This document shows, piece by piece, positions 17,317 to 26,690 of a DNA stretch of 38,329 nt. How positions within the stretch are numbered: position 1 is the stretch's first letter; each line of letters opens with the position of its first letter. The stretch comes from Alphaproteobacteria bacterium UBA1002 (GTDB taxonomy: Bacteria > Pseudomonadota > Alphaproteobacteria > Rickettsiales > UBA998): positions 1 to 38,329 of the forward strand of contig DBAU01000084.1 in assembly GCA_002291845.1 (NCBI GenBank), written 5' to 3'. The notes beneath the pieces are model-generated. The model was not told the DNA's origin, ran no database searches, and worked only from the letters and a program-made list of their open reading frames with translations. A program made the position numbers and the translations under genes.

Positions 17317-18381
17317 ATGGCTGAAGAAACCAATAATTCCGAGGGTGACGGCGCGGCCGACGAGTGGGAAAAAATGCTCGCCGGTGGTGACGGCGGCGGA
17401 GAAGAGGCCGGTCGTGTCCTGAATCAGGATGAGATTGACCTGCTCCTCGGCTTTGATAGCGCGAACAAAGACGGTGGCGATGCGAATGGTATTCAAGCCA
17501 TTCTAGGCAAGTCTTTGATGGCCTATGAAAAATTACCGATGCTGGAGGTCGTGTTCGATCGTCTGGTTAGGATACTTTCTTCCTCCATGCGAAATTTTAC
17601 TTCCGATAACGTCGATGTCAGCATCGACTCTATGACGTCTCTGCGCTTTGATGATTATCTGAATTCTATTCCCTTGCCGGCCCTGTTGACGGTGTTCAGA
17701 GCGGTAGAATGGGAGAATTTTGGCCTGATTACCGTGGATAGTTCGTTGATTTATTCCACGGTGGATGTGCTGCTTGGTGGGCGACGCTCGCAGCGGCCTA
17801 TCCGTATTGAGGGGCGCCCTTACACGACTATCGAGCAAGATATTGTCAAAAATCTTGTTGATATCATCCTTGCGGATATGAGCTCAGCATTTGATCCGCT
17901 AAGCCCGGTGACGTTCCAGCACGAGCGGTTGGAGAATAACCCACGTTTTGCGACCATTACCCGCCCAAATAACGCGGCACTTCTGGTGCGGCTACGGATT
18001 GATATGGATGACCGTGGGGGAATTGTAGAAATTTTGCTGCCGCATACCACGCTGGAGCCAATTCGTGATCTGCTGATGCAGATTTTCATGGGCGAGAAGT
18101 TTGGCCAGGACTCGGTGTGGGAGAAACATCTGGGTAAGGAAGTGCGGCTGGCCGATGTGGATGTGCATGCTGTGCTGGATGAAAAAACCGTACCTATCGG
18201 CGACATCATTCGTTTGAAGGTGGGTAGCACCATTATGCTGGAGGCCACGCCGCAGTCTGACATCTGGATGAAATGCGGTGAAGTAAAGCTGACCAAAGCT
18301 AAGCTGGGGCGTTTGGGAGACCGTATGGCGGTTTCTCTGATTGAGCCTGTATCGCGTGCCAAAGCAAAGGAGCTGGTTTAA
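17317..18381 (+). CDS. fliM: Flagellar motor switch protein FliM
   Basis: C-ring protein that binds CheY-P and sets rotation direction. The N-terminal region contains LNQDEIDLLLG, the conserved CheY-binding motif, near residue 40; here it follows a 35-residue acidic extension. The middle CheC-like domain and the C-terminal SpoA domain are intact (DADVHAVLDEKTVPIGDIIRL-like segment, then LKVGSTIMLEA and IWMKCGEVKLTKAKLGRLGD). At 354 residues the length is usual. A GGAG ribosome site lies upstream of the ATG. It abuts the next gene with no gap. Confidence 0.97.
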   Translation: MAEETNNSEGDGAADEWEKMLAGGDGGGEEAGRVLNQDEIDLLLGFDSANKDGGDANGIQAILGKSLMAYEKLPMLEVVFDRLVRILSSSMRNFTSDNVDVSIDSMTSLRFDDYLNSIPLPALLTVFRAVEWENFGLITVDSSLIYSTVDVLLGGRRSQRPIRIEGRPYTTIEQDIVKNLVDIILADMSSAFDPLSPVTFQHERLENNPRFATITRPNNAALLVRLRIDMDDRGGIVEILLPHTTLEPIRDLLMQIFMGEKFGQDSVWEKHLGKEVRLADVDVHAVLDEKTVPIGDIIRLKVGSTIMLEATPQSDIWMKCGEVKLTKAKLGRLGDRMAVSLIEPVSRAKAKELV

Positions 18382-19014
18382 ATGACCCCGCAAACCCATT
18401 TTTTGATAACGTTGCTTCTCAATGCCATCGTGACAGGTTTGTTGGGCATCACCATTTTTTACTGTGTTCGGCTTAACCGCCGCATACGCGTGCTGCAGGA
18501 TAGCAAGAGCGAGTTGGCGGAACTTATACGTCAATTTGATGAATCCACCCAGATTGCGACGCATAGCATTAGTGAGATTCACAAGGCGAGCAAGAAGATC
18601 AATGAGAATATGCAGGCGCGCCTCGATAAGGCGAATTATCTCGCCGATGATCTCGCCTTTATGATTGAAAAAGCGAACAAGCTGGCGGAGCGGATGGATG
18701 GGCAAATCTCGGCCAGCCGTGGAGTGGCGGATAAAGCCTCCGCCATGGCAGGCCGCACGGGGCGAGCCGCTCCCGCCGTCGAGCCTGAGCCTCCCGTTGC
18801 TGCGGCCCGTGCCACCCCGGAAGATGCCGCACCTCTTCCTTCACGTTCTGAGCGCGCTGCCAAAGGCATTGAGGCGTTAAAGTCCCGCGCGGCAGAGTTA
18901 CAAGAAGGCAATCAAGCCCCCCCTGCAGCAGGCGGGCGTAGGGTAGGGGCGCGTATGCGCTCCAAAGCAGAGCAGGAATTGTATGATGCACTGAAAGCAA
19001 AGGGGAACGCATGA
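18382..19014 (+). CDS. DUF6468-like flagellar-operon membrane protein
   Basis: About 210 residues. An N-terminal transmembrane helix (residues ~8-28, FLITLLLNAIVTGLLGITIF) is followed by a long charged coiled coil (RRIRVLQDSKSELAELIRQF ... SISEIHKASKKINENMQ), a Pro/Ala-rich linker and a basic C-terminal block ending in SKAEQELYDALKAKGNA. This arrangement, directly after fliM, matches the DUF6468 family of alphaproteobacterial flagellar operons; the function is not established. The start codon immediately follows the fliM stop, and its stop overlaps the next start by ATGA, so translation is coupled on both sides. Confidence 0.88.
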   Translation: MTPQTHFLITLLLNAIVTGLLGITIFYCVRLNRRIRVLQDSKSELAELIRQFDESTQIATHSISEIHKASKKINENMQARLDKANYLADDLAFMIEKANKLAERMDGQISASRGVADKASAMAGRTGRAAPAVEPEPPVAAARATPEDAAPLPSRSERAAKGIEALKSRAAELQEGNQAPPAAGGRRVGARMRSKAEQELYDALKAKGNA

Positions 19015-19811
19015 GCGATACTGTCACGCCGCGTTTTCGCCTGTTGCCGCTGACCATCGGATTTCTGAGTCTGTTGCTCTTTTCAAAATCCTTTGAAGTC
19101 TACACCGGTACCCATCTTTTGCTTGCTGGCGAAGCCTATGCGCAGGAGGAAGCCCCTGAAAAGGCCGCTGCACAAGATGAGAAGAAGACAGAGAACAAAG
19201 AGACTGAAACAGAGGCAGCCCCTGCGGAGGATGCACCAAAAGACGAAGCGATCGCCCAAAAGCCAGCCGATGAGACACAGTCAACCTCTGCGGAAGAACA
19301 AAAAGTGGCCAATCGCCCGATTGAAGATCCTGTCCTTTCGCAACAAGCGTATTATTCGCCGGTGGAAGTGGATCTGCTGCAGCGTTTATCGGCGCGTCGC
19401 GATGAGCTGAATAGCTGGGAAAAAGATATTAAGATGAAAGAGAGTCTTCTCGAGGCGACGGAAGTCCGGCTGGATCGAAAAATTGATGAAATACAAGGTA
19501 TGCAGGCCAGTCTGCGCACGTTGCTAGATGAATATAGTAAGCACGAGGAAGCAGAAATCCGCAGCCTGGTGAAAATTTACGAGAACATGAAACCCAAAGA
19601 TGCAGCGCAGATTTTCGACGAGATGGAGATGCCCATTCTGCTGCTGGTGGTCGATAAAATGTCGGAGCGCAAGGCCGCTCCTATCCTCGCGCTCATGACG
19701 CCTGCTAAAGCCAAGGATCTGACCGTAGAACTCGCCGATCAACGCAAGGTTCGCAACCAGCTGACCCAGCAATCTTCCGACGCGGCGGGTGCCCCCGTGA
19801 CGCCACGCTGA
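19011..19811 (+). CDS. MotE-like (MgtE N-domain) motility protein
   Basis: 266 residues. An uncleaved or cleavable N-terminal hydrophobic segment (residues ~12-26, then a signal-like GEAYAQEE) leads into an acidic Glu/Ala/Lys-rich stretch, a coiled coil (SARRDELNSWEKDIKMKESL onward) and a C-terminal MgtE-N-like domain with VKIYENMKPKDAAQIFDEME and MSERKAAPILALMTPAKA. That combination defines MotE, the periplasmic chaperone of MotC described in rhizobia. motC is not in the window, so the partner here is unknown. It starts inside the stop of the DUF6468-like gene and ends 4 bases before the convergent sulfotransferase gene. Confidence 0.88.
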   Translation: MSDTVTPRFRLLPLTIGFLSLLLFSKSFEVYTGTHLLLAGEAYAQEEAPEKAAAQDEKKTENKETETEAAPAEDAPKDEAIAQKPADETQSTSAEEQKVANRPIEDPVLSQQAYYSPVEVDLLQRLSARRDELNSWEKDIKMKESLLEATEVRLDRKIDEIQGMQASLRTLLDEYSKHEEAEIRSLVKIYENMKPKDAAQIFDEMEMPILLLVVDKMSERKAAPILALMTPAKAKDLTVELADQRKVRNQLTQQSSDAAGAPVTPR

Positions 19812-19815
19812 TTTA

Positions 19816-20895
19816 TCACGCCGTTTCTGCGGGGGTGTCGCGACTCAGCCAGCGAAGCGTGACCAGCCGGACCAGTAAATGCCCCACACGCCAGCTTGCC
19901 GAGGCGCGCACGCGCTGAAGCTGAGTGTTTTTCTGCTCAATTTCACGGCGCATGCGCAGAATTTCACCTTGCACATCGGTCAGAATTTTTTGGCGAATGT
20001 CACGCAATGTATGAGCTTCCTGCTCCGCCTGAGAGCAGCGCTCATGGAGCGTGCGAAGTTGCTCCTGCATCTGCATGGTGCTTTCATACACATCCATGGC
20101 GTCGCGCGCTGCGAGCGAGGGCTCCAACAACTTCGAAGGCAGGGGCTGGTGGCCCATACTCATCGCACAGAGCTGCTGATAATCATCACTCAGCTGTGCG
20201 CGTGAGGTTTCCGGGGTGACTATGGAGCGGTGTAGTGTGGGATCAATAAACGTCGTGATCTCCTGCTCGCTGGGGATACGCAATCCCTCCACCCCGGCTT
20301 TTTCCAGCGCCGCATGCAGCCGTTTGGTAGTGGCAATAGGCTCACGGATCAGGTCGTGGTGGCTGACATGAATCACGGGCAGATCAGCCAGCCCATTGAG
20401 CATGTGGATGGTATAATATTCCCACATCGCCAGACCATGTGCGATGCTGAAGCGATGGCGTGCCTGCAGTGAAAGCGCCACCTCCAGCGGATCACGATGC
20501 ACGCATACCATCACGGGTTTTTCAAGCTTGGGCCGCCAATGAGGAAGGGTCATGCACAGGCGGGGATCTTTGATCACCCAGGGGCGATTTGCATTTAAAA
20601 TCCGCAGTACCTCCTCGATGTCATGCGCCGCAGTATCGCTGGATTTAGTAGCTTTGCGCGATGTGGCATGGCTGAGGGGCTTCCAGCGCGCCAGACGATC
20701 CCATCGGCATTGTTGGAGGGAAAGCAGCCGGTCATTGCAGGCAATCACGTCGGAGCGTTCCCAAAAGCCGCGGGGATTTTCATCGCTGAAGCCGATGGAT
20801 GCGTGGCCCGTATCAAAAAATGCGCCCATCATATTGATGAGGCGGGTGATGAGGGAGCTACCACTGCGAGGTGCGCCAAGAACAATAATCTGCAT
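19816..20895 (-). CDS. Sulfotransferase-family protein with C-terminal coiled coil
   Basis: The N-terminus has the PAPS 5'-phosphosulfate loop as MQIIVLGAPRSGSSLITRL, and a later VCVHRDPLEVALSLQ matches the 3'-phosphate-binding motif. The last ~100 residues are a predicted coiled coil (MQMQEQLRTLHERCSQAEQE ... RMRREIEQKNTQLQ) ending in ASASWRVGHLLVRL, a tail also seen on cell-surface glycan enzymes. It may sulfate a surface polysaccharide or flagellar glycan; the acceptor is unknown. I start at the ATG at 20895, which begins the loop; the frame is open to 20994. Convergent with the MotE-like gene. Confidence 0.85.
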   Translation of the reverse strand: MQIIVLGAPRSGSSLITRLINMMGAFFDTGHASIGFSDENPRGFWERSDVIACNDRLLSLQQCRWDRLARWKPLSHATSRKATKSSDTAAHDIEEVLRILNANRPWVIKDPRLCMTLPHWRPKLEKPVMVCVHRDPLEVALSLQARHRFSIAHGLAMWEYYTIHMLNGLADLPVIHVSHHDLIREPIATTKRLHAALEKAGVEGLRIPSEQEITTFIDPTLHRSIVTPETSRAQLSDDYQQLCAMSMGHQPLPSKLLEPSLAARDAMDVYESTMQMQEQLRTLHERCSQAEQEAHTLRDIRQKILTDVQGEILRMRREIEQKNTQLQRVRASASWRVGHLLVRLVTLRWLSRDTPAETA

Positions 20896-21012
20896 GGAAA
20901 CGGCCCTTTTGCTGAGGTGTTCGCACGCTTCACGCGTGCCTAAAACTGACCACAGTTCCACTTGCAATGCAACCGCAATTGCGCTATCCAACATGTCCGT
21001 TTTACGGCCCGT

Positions 21013-22589
<1,577 letters not shown>

Positions 22590-22612
22590 GGACTCCTGCA
22601 TCCGAAGCCCCG

Positions 22613-22840
22613 TTATAAAACAGTATCTTGAGGGGCTTTCGGCAGGATAACACCCTGCATCTGCGAATCAATGCTCTTTTGAGGCTCTTTCTCCTTTCTC
22701 GCCAGCTGGTTAACTCCCAAGTGATAGTCGAAAACACTATCGACTATCATCCAGACGGCATTCACCAGTTCGAGCTTTTGCTCGTCTGTTAAATCGAACT
22801 GATCGACATGCTTTCTGTATGGGGTCAGGTCGGTAATCAT
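22613..22840 (-). CDS. Small hypothetical protein upstream of the recombinase
   Basis: 75 residues from the ATG at 22840 (the frame is open to 22879). The core DLTDEQKLELVNAVWMIVDS and VFDYHLGVNQLA is of a type I recall from short genes next to serine recombinases in alphaproteobacterial elements. It is mostly helical and acidic-amphipathic. The gene ends 23 bases before the recombinase start and is probably co-transcribed, so it could be an excision or control factor; this is inference from position. A GGGGG run lies upstream of the ATG. Confidence 0.7.
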   Translation of the reverse strand: MITDLTPYRKHVDQFDLTDEQKLELVNAVWMIVDSVFDYHLGVNQLARKEKEPQKSIDSQMQGVILPKAPQDTVL

Positions 22841-22959
22841 CGCCAGCCCCCAACACACATAAACGCCGCCTGCGCGCATGCAGGTGGGTTTGATTCAAAA
22901 CGATGAAAAAATGGGCTTTGGGTGCTGTGGAGTGCTGATGGTCGCACGTCCCGCGATGA

Positions 22960-22973
22960 TATGTGTACACATA
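22960..22973. promoter_or_regulatory. Perfect 14-bp palindrome upstream of the small gene and recombinase
   Basis: TATGTGTACACATA is perfectly self-complementary. It lies in a 177-base gap without a recognisable gene, about 120 bases before the ATG of the small gene on the minus strand. Short perfect palindromes of this kind are typical operators of dimeric repressors. No repressor gene is evident nearby, so this is a suggestion only. Confidence 0.3.
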
Positions 22974-23017
22974 CCAAATTCTGTTCACCGTGTTTAGCGT
23001 TTTCTTGTTCGAACATC

Positions 23018-23425
23018 TCAGCGCCCTTTCTGCTTGGCGTTGAGGCGCATGGCGATCTTCAAAAGCGCAATCGTCCACATCTGCCATGCCTTGGTGCGAC
23101 CACAGCCGATGCGATAGCAAATGGGTTTCCACGGAACCCGCGCCGCACGCAGCCAAATCAGGCGACGCTCCGCTTCATCATCGAGGAAGAAAATCCACTG
23201 AATGGTTTCCTCCATCCGCGCCACGGCTTCCGCCGACGGGGGACCAAGGCGCATCGGCAGGCGGTCTTCTGCCAGCTGCTCCGCGACGGTTCGCACGATG
23301 GCTGGCCATGTGCTGAAATAGCCTTGCACGCGCACGGGTGGCAGGCGCTTTAGCGTGTAGGCCGCATCTTCAAAACGGTCGGCAACGTCCGTGACTGTCC
23401 ATTTTTCGGGGGTTTTGTATCTCAT
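23018..23425 (-). CDS. DUF6362-like phage protein
   Basis: About 135 residues from the ATG at 23425 (GGAGG ribosome site 8 bases upstream; overlaps the stop of the preceding gene as ATGA). Visible segments are TVTDVADRFEDAAYTLKRLP, STWPAIVRTVAEQL, then WIFFLDDEAERRLIWLRA and WKPICYRIGCGRTKAWQMW, the last of which looks like a helix-turn-helix. The pattern matches the DUF6362 family of alphaproteobacterial prophages, a probable small DNA-binding protein of unknown role near terminase genes. The recognition is from memory of the family pattern. Confidence 0.75.
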   Translation of the reverse strand: MRYKTPEKWTVTDVADRFEDAAYTLKRLPPVRVQGYFSTWPAIVRTVAEQLAEDRLPMRLGPPSAEAVARMEETIQWIFFLDDEAERRLIWLRAARVPWKPICYRIGCGRTKAWQMWTIALLKIAMRLNAKQKGR

Positions 23426-24270
23426 GCCTTGCCCTCCGTGATGAGTTTTACGGAGGTCACCGCCGCGCCGCCCTCGGTGGCCGTGCGCCACCAGCGCGTC
23501 AGGTCTGCCATGTAATGCTGGTTAATCCACTGGCAAGCAAAGGCGCTTGGGCAGCGGATGATGACAGTGTTGTCCTGCAAATCGGTGACAACCGTGTTGG
23601 CAAGCCAGCTGCGGCATGAGGCCTTGCTGTGCTTCTGCTGGAAGGCATCCAGCACCGCATCCCATGCTTGCTGCAAACCCGGTACATCGCAGGCTGGTGG
23701 TTTGGGTGGATGACTGCCGCCGGAGAAGCCGCCTTCCAGAATCTTTGCCACATGGTCGGAGGATTCTACCGCCCAGCCAAGGTCAATCGTCCAATCCTTG
23801 CCTGCCACTTTGCCAAGGCAGAAATCGCTGCTGCCGATGACTTCGCAGAAATACCGCCATGCCCGGATGTCCTGCTGGAAGTCCTGCTGCCACCGCTCCA
23901 GCATTTGCTGTTTGCGTTTGGGTGTAATTCTGGCGCTTTGCCCTTTGGTCAGTTTGTTCTGAACTTCTGCATTCCAGATTTGCAGCATCTGCTCTGCAAT
24001 GTCGTCTGGCAGGGCTTTTGTTTTCTCCCTCTCGCGCTCTCCCTCTGCTCTCGCTCTTATTTTTTTATCTGAAATCTGTTTTTTCTGCGTTTCTGCATCT
24101 GAGTCTGAAGTCTGTAATCTGCTATCTGTATCTGGTGCCTTTTTTGCTTTTTTTGCGTCACCGCGTGCCACGCTGCGTTTCGCCGCGTCACTTTCTGTCA
24201 CATCGCGTTTCTTCGTGTCACGATGCTTTTGCATCCGCTCGGTGGAAGTGGTGTGCTGGCGCTTAGCCAT
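23422..24270 (-). CDS. Phage replication-type protein with DnaA domain-I-like C-terminus
   Basis: 282 residues. The first ~85 are extremely charged and repetitive (Lys, Arg, Asp, Ser), probably disordered. A middle domain (about 90-185) has ARITPKRKQQMLERWQQDF, then FCLGKVAGKDWTIDLGWA, as seen in phage replication/helicase-loader-like proteins. The last ~75 residues (AWDAVLDAFQQKHSKASCRS, then WLANTV, VIIRCPSAFACQWINQHY) fit the N-terminal domain of DnaA, which contacts DnaB. Loading of the host helicase is a reasonable guess. An AGGAGA ribosome site precedes the ATG; its stop overlaps the DUF6362-like start. Confidence 0.8.
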   Translation of the reverse strand: MAKRQHTTSTERMQKHRDTKKRDVTESDAAKRSVARGDAKKAKKAPDTDSRLQTSDSDAETQKKQISDKKIRARAEGEREREKTKALPDDIAEQMLQIWNAEVQNKLTKGQSARITPKRKQQMLERWQQDFQQDIRAWRYFCEVIGSSDFCLGKVAGKDWTIDLGWAVESSDHVAKILEGGFSGGSHPPKPPACDVPGLQQAWDAVLDAFQQKHSKASCRSWLANTVVTDLQDNTVIIRCPSAFACQWINQHYMADLTRWWRTATEGGAAVTSVKLITEGKA

Positions 24271-24301
24271 AATGTTTCTCCTAATGTTGAGTTGAGTTGG
24301 G

Positions 24302-24631
24302 TTAAACGAGCGTCTGCGGCGCGTTTTCTTTGACGCAGTACAGGACTGCGAATGTCAGGCTGATGATGGCGACAGGCTTTTCTCCTTCGCCGGAAAGCTG
24401 GGTGCTGGTGGTGTCGAGCGTGGCATCCTTCACTAACCCGCCAAGCGTCGGGTCAGCGCCGATGATTTGCTCCACCTCCAATGCCAATGCGTCGGCCTCG
24501 GCATCAATATCGCCTCTGGCCTTCACATAACCTTCGATCACCAGCTGAAGATTGCGCTGCTGCGTGCGTGGCCGCTGCATGGAGGGATTCGCCTTCCGCA
24601 CCGGCTGAGGATGGGTAACGATCTTCCTCAT
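24302..24631 (-). pseudogene. Minor tail protein (tail-terminator type), 5' truncated and fused to terminase sequence
   Basis: From about 24580 downwards the frame encodes PRTQQRNLQLVIEGYVKARG, DIDAEADALALEVEQIIG, LSGEGEKPVAIISLTFAVLY and the end VKENAPQTLV, the C-terminal two thirds of a gpU-like minor tail/tail-terminator protein. The first ~17 codons (RKIVTHPQPVRKANP) are not tail sequence: they are the GpA terminase gene read in another frame. The normal N-terminal ~60 residues are missing. A deletion joining terminase to this gene explains both halves. Confidence 0.75.
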
Positions 24632-25157
24632 CCAGCAGCACGATGCGGATAGGCCTGCTTGCCAGCGACGAAGGGCTGTTTGCTCCCGCCATCGTCAGGT
24701 GACCGCCGGTAAACTTCTTATGCAGCAGCGTGTTGTCGCTGTTGCGGGTCTTGGAATCCTTAAACAGATTGCCCAGCGCCTCCGTGTCCCGAATCATCGG
24801 CGCGAGGCGGTCTTTGCTCCATGCTTCCGACATTTCCAGCGTCGGCTGGATAAACAGGATGGGCGACGGGTCTTGGTGAACGAAATAGCCAAGGATATTA
24901 TTCAGAATCTCGGTTTTTCCGATTTGCGCCGAAGTCATAAAAACCACCTCGCGCACGCCGGGTTCATTCACCGCATCCATCATTCCGCGCTGGTATGGCG
25001 CTCGGTCAGTCCTCCATCTTCCCGGTTCGGCGCTTGCTTCCGGGCTTAGTTTTCGGTGCGCGTCTGCCCACTGGCTTACTGTCAGTTCCGGCGGCGGCAT
25101 CCATGCCAGCGCTACCTTCCGCCGCAGCTTCTGATACAGTGTCGGTTGCGTCATCAT
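24504..25157 (-). pseudogene. Phage terminase large subunit GpA, truncated by deletion
   Basis: The N-terminal third of a lambda GpA-type packaging ATPase is clear: LTVSQWADAHRKLSPEASAE, PGRWRTDRAPYQRGMMDAV, the ATPase region VVFMTSAQIGKTEI with NNILGYF, and the Walker B-like IVLLDEEDRYPSSAGAEG. Intact proteins continue for roughly 400 more residues (rest of ATPase and nuclease). Here the frame instead crosses into the tail-protein gene near 24575-24590 and ends in a nonsense tail. The 5' end overlaps the small-terminase gene by about 150 bases; an internal ATG at 25100 would shorten the overlap. Confidence 0.85.
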
Positions 25158-25605
25158 CTTTGGCGAGTTCGGTTAGCGCCTCGTAAATGCTATGCTTGAG
25201 GAACCGCTCGATTTCGGCGGGTTCCTGCATCACGGCGATCTGAAAGGCAGTTTTGGTCGGCAGCGCCAAAAGCCGCATCCGGCAGGCGCTGATATGTTGG
25301 AGCCAATCGGTTTCGACGGCTTCAATCGCCACCAGCTGGTTACGCATGGTGGCCACTTCCAATTCGGTTTTATCTGCCTGCGCTTTAATCAGCCGGGCGC
25401 GTTCGTGGTGCGTGTCCTGCGCGGAAACGCCGCTACCAAAGGCGCGATCTTGCAAATACTGCACATATTGCTGCACGCAGCGTACCAGGTCGTATTTGCC
25501 TTTCTCTGGTTTGGGGATGATTCCATCCCGCGCCAGCTGCTGCACTCGTCGCTCGGTCAGGTTCAAAAACCGTGCAATCACGGCGACTTTGTGGAGAATC
25601 TGCAT
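25006..25605 (-). CDS. Phage terminase small subunit (Nu1-type DNA-packaging protein)
   Basis: 199 residues. A winged helix-turn-helix at the N-terminus (VIARFLNLTERRVQQLARDG, then IIPKPEKGKYDLVRCVQQYV) matches Nu1, which recognises phage cos DNA. The middle (DTHHERARLIKAQADKTELE, then LVAIEAVETDWLQHISACRM, LLALPTKTAFQIA) is the helical oligomerisation part. The C-terminus is a basic, low-complexity tail. An AGGA ribosome site lies 7 bases before the ATG. It overlaps the truncated GpA gene, keeping the normal packaging gene order. Confidence 0.87.
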   Translation of the reverse strand: MQILHKVAVIARFLNLTERRVQQLARDGIIPKPEKGKYDLVRCVQQYVQYLQDRAFGSGVSAQDTHHERARLIKAQADKTELEVATMRNQLVAIEAVETDWLQHISACRMRLLALPTKTAFQIAVMQEPAEIERFLKHSIYEALTELAKDDDATDTVSEAAAEGSAGMDAAAGTDSKPVGRRAPKTKPGSKRRTGKMED

Positions 25606-25617
25606 AAGGAATTCCTG

Positions 25618-26295
25618 TCATGACGTGATGACCCATCCTGCAAACTCTCCGAATCGAAACCATTCTGCGGCATCATCACCCAGCATCGCAGGGTCAAGCG
25701 GTCGCTGCACCCCTCCGAGTGACAGTTCTTTGGCAATGATTTGTTCTGCTTCCACCCCGGCAGCCACTTTACCGGCAAGCGTCAGCCGCCATAGCACGGT
25801 TGCCTGATAGCCGGTGGCCGCTTGGCATTTATCGACGATGATGATTGCGCCACCGGGTTTCAGCGACGATTTCAGCTTGGCGATGAAGGCGGCACGCGCA
25901 CCCACCGGCATAAACATCATCACCAGATAGCAAATGGCGACATCGAACGGCTCATAGTCGTAGCGGCAGGCATCCATCTGGATGAGGTTCTCCTTACCGG
26001 GACCATCATACCGGGCGCACATTTCAGCACTCGGTTCAATCGGCACCAGCCGCGCTTGGCGCTGCGCGAGGGCAGCTTCCAGCGAACGACCTATATTGCC
26101 GGTGGAAGCGCCGATGTCATAGACCAGCCCACCTTGCGGGATGTAATGACGGGCGATGTGCGCCACCGCGCCGGTTACCAAATCGTACCACGGCAGCTGC
26201 TCACGCACATGCAGGTTGAATCCTTTGGCTACCGAGGCGTTCTCGAATGTCCACTCTTTCGGGATGTGGATGGCGTTATCGGTAGTTCTGTCCAT
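25618..26295 (-). CDS. Class I SAM-dependent methyltransferase (phage cargo)
   Basis: 225 residues. Motif I is VYDIGASTGNIGRSL, followed by the acidic ribose-binding strand LVPIEPSAEM, motif II/III MDACRYDYEPFDVAICYLVM and the post-motif LKPGGAIIIVDKCQ. The nearest family in appearance is CmoA/TehB-like methyltransferases, but the substrate is unknown. The start at 26295 overlaps the end of the HAD gene by 67 bases and has only a weak GAG ribosome site; a slightly internal start is possible. It sits directly before the small terminase gene, a place where phages often carry accessory methylases. Confidence 0.85.
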   Translation of the reverse strand: MDRTTDNAIHIPKEWTFENASVAKGFNLHVREQLPWYDLVTGAVAHIARHYIPQGGLVYDIGASTGNIGRSLEAALAQRQARLVPIEPSAEMCARYDGPGKENLIQMDACRYDYEPFDVAICYLVMMFMPVGARAAFIAKLKSSLKPGGAIIIVDKCQAATGYQATVLWRLTLAGKVAAGVEAEQIIAKELSLGGVQRPLDPAMLGDDAAEWFRFGEFAGWVITS

Positions 26296-26690
26296 TGTTC
26301 GTTCTCGACTATTTTTATCGAAGGAATGCCGTACTCCGCATACATGGCGTGCGTGCGGGGATTGCTTTCAATCGCTAGGTATTGTGCGTTCTGCCCGTGC
26401 TTGGGAAAGACATGCTGCTCCAGCATAATGCGTTTCGCCTCATGCGGTGGTTTGTGGTAACGGTTGAAAAACGCCTCCTGCGGAGTCCACCCGACCTTGA
26501 AATAGATGCTATCAAGCGTAGCCTGCCGGTGCATTTCAGGCCGCGCTGTCATCAGGATGGTGTGGTATGGCGCAACCAGACTCACCAGCCATTCGCGGTA
26601 TTTTTCATGCTGAATCTGCATGGCGAACGGGCGTTTCTTTTCCGTGCTGTTGGCTACCAGCGTGTAGTTCAGGTCGAGCAAGATAATCAT
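26229..26690 (-). CDS. HAD-like hydrolase (phage cargo)
   Basis: 153 residues. The N-terminal strand MIILLDLNYTLVANS is a HAD motif I (DxNxT form, nucleophile D6), and TILMTARPEMHRQ is motif II. A later EAKRIMLEQHVFP with QYLAIESNPRTHAMYAEYG carries the motif III/IV-like region. Similar short HAD proteins occur in phages as probable 5'- or 3'-nucleotidases or polynucleotide phosphatases. The start overlaps the upstream gene stop by ATGA, and the gene runs into the methyltransferase gene, so the three are translationally coupled. Confidence 0.8.
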   Translation of the reverse strand: MIILLDLNYTLVANSTEKKRPFAMQIQHEKYREWLVSLVAPYHTILMTARPEMHRQATLDSIYFKVGWTPQEAFFNRYHKPPHEAKRIMLEQHVFPKHGQNAQYLAIESNPRTHAMYAEYGIPSIKIVENEQWTELPITPSTSRKSGHSRTPR

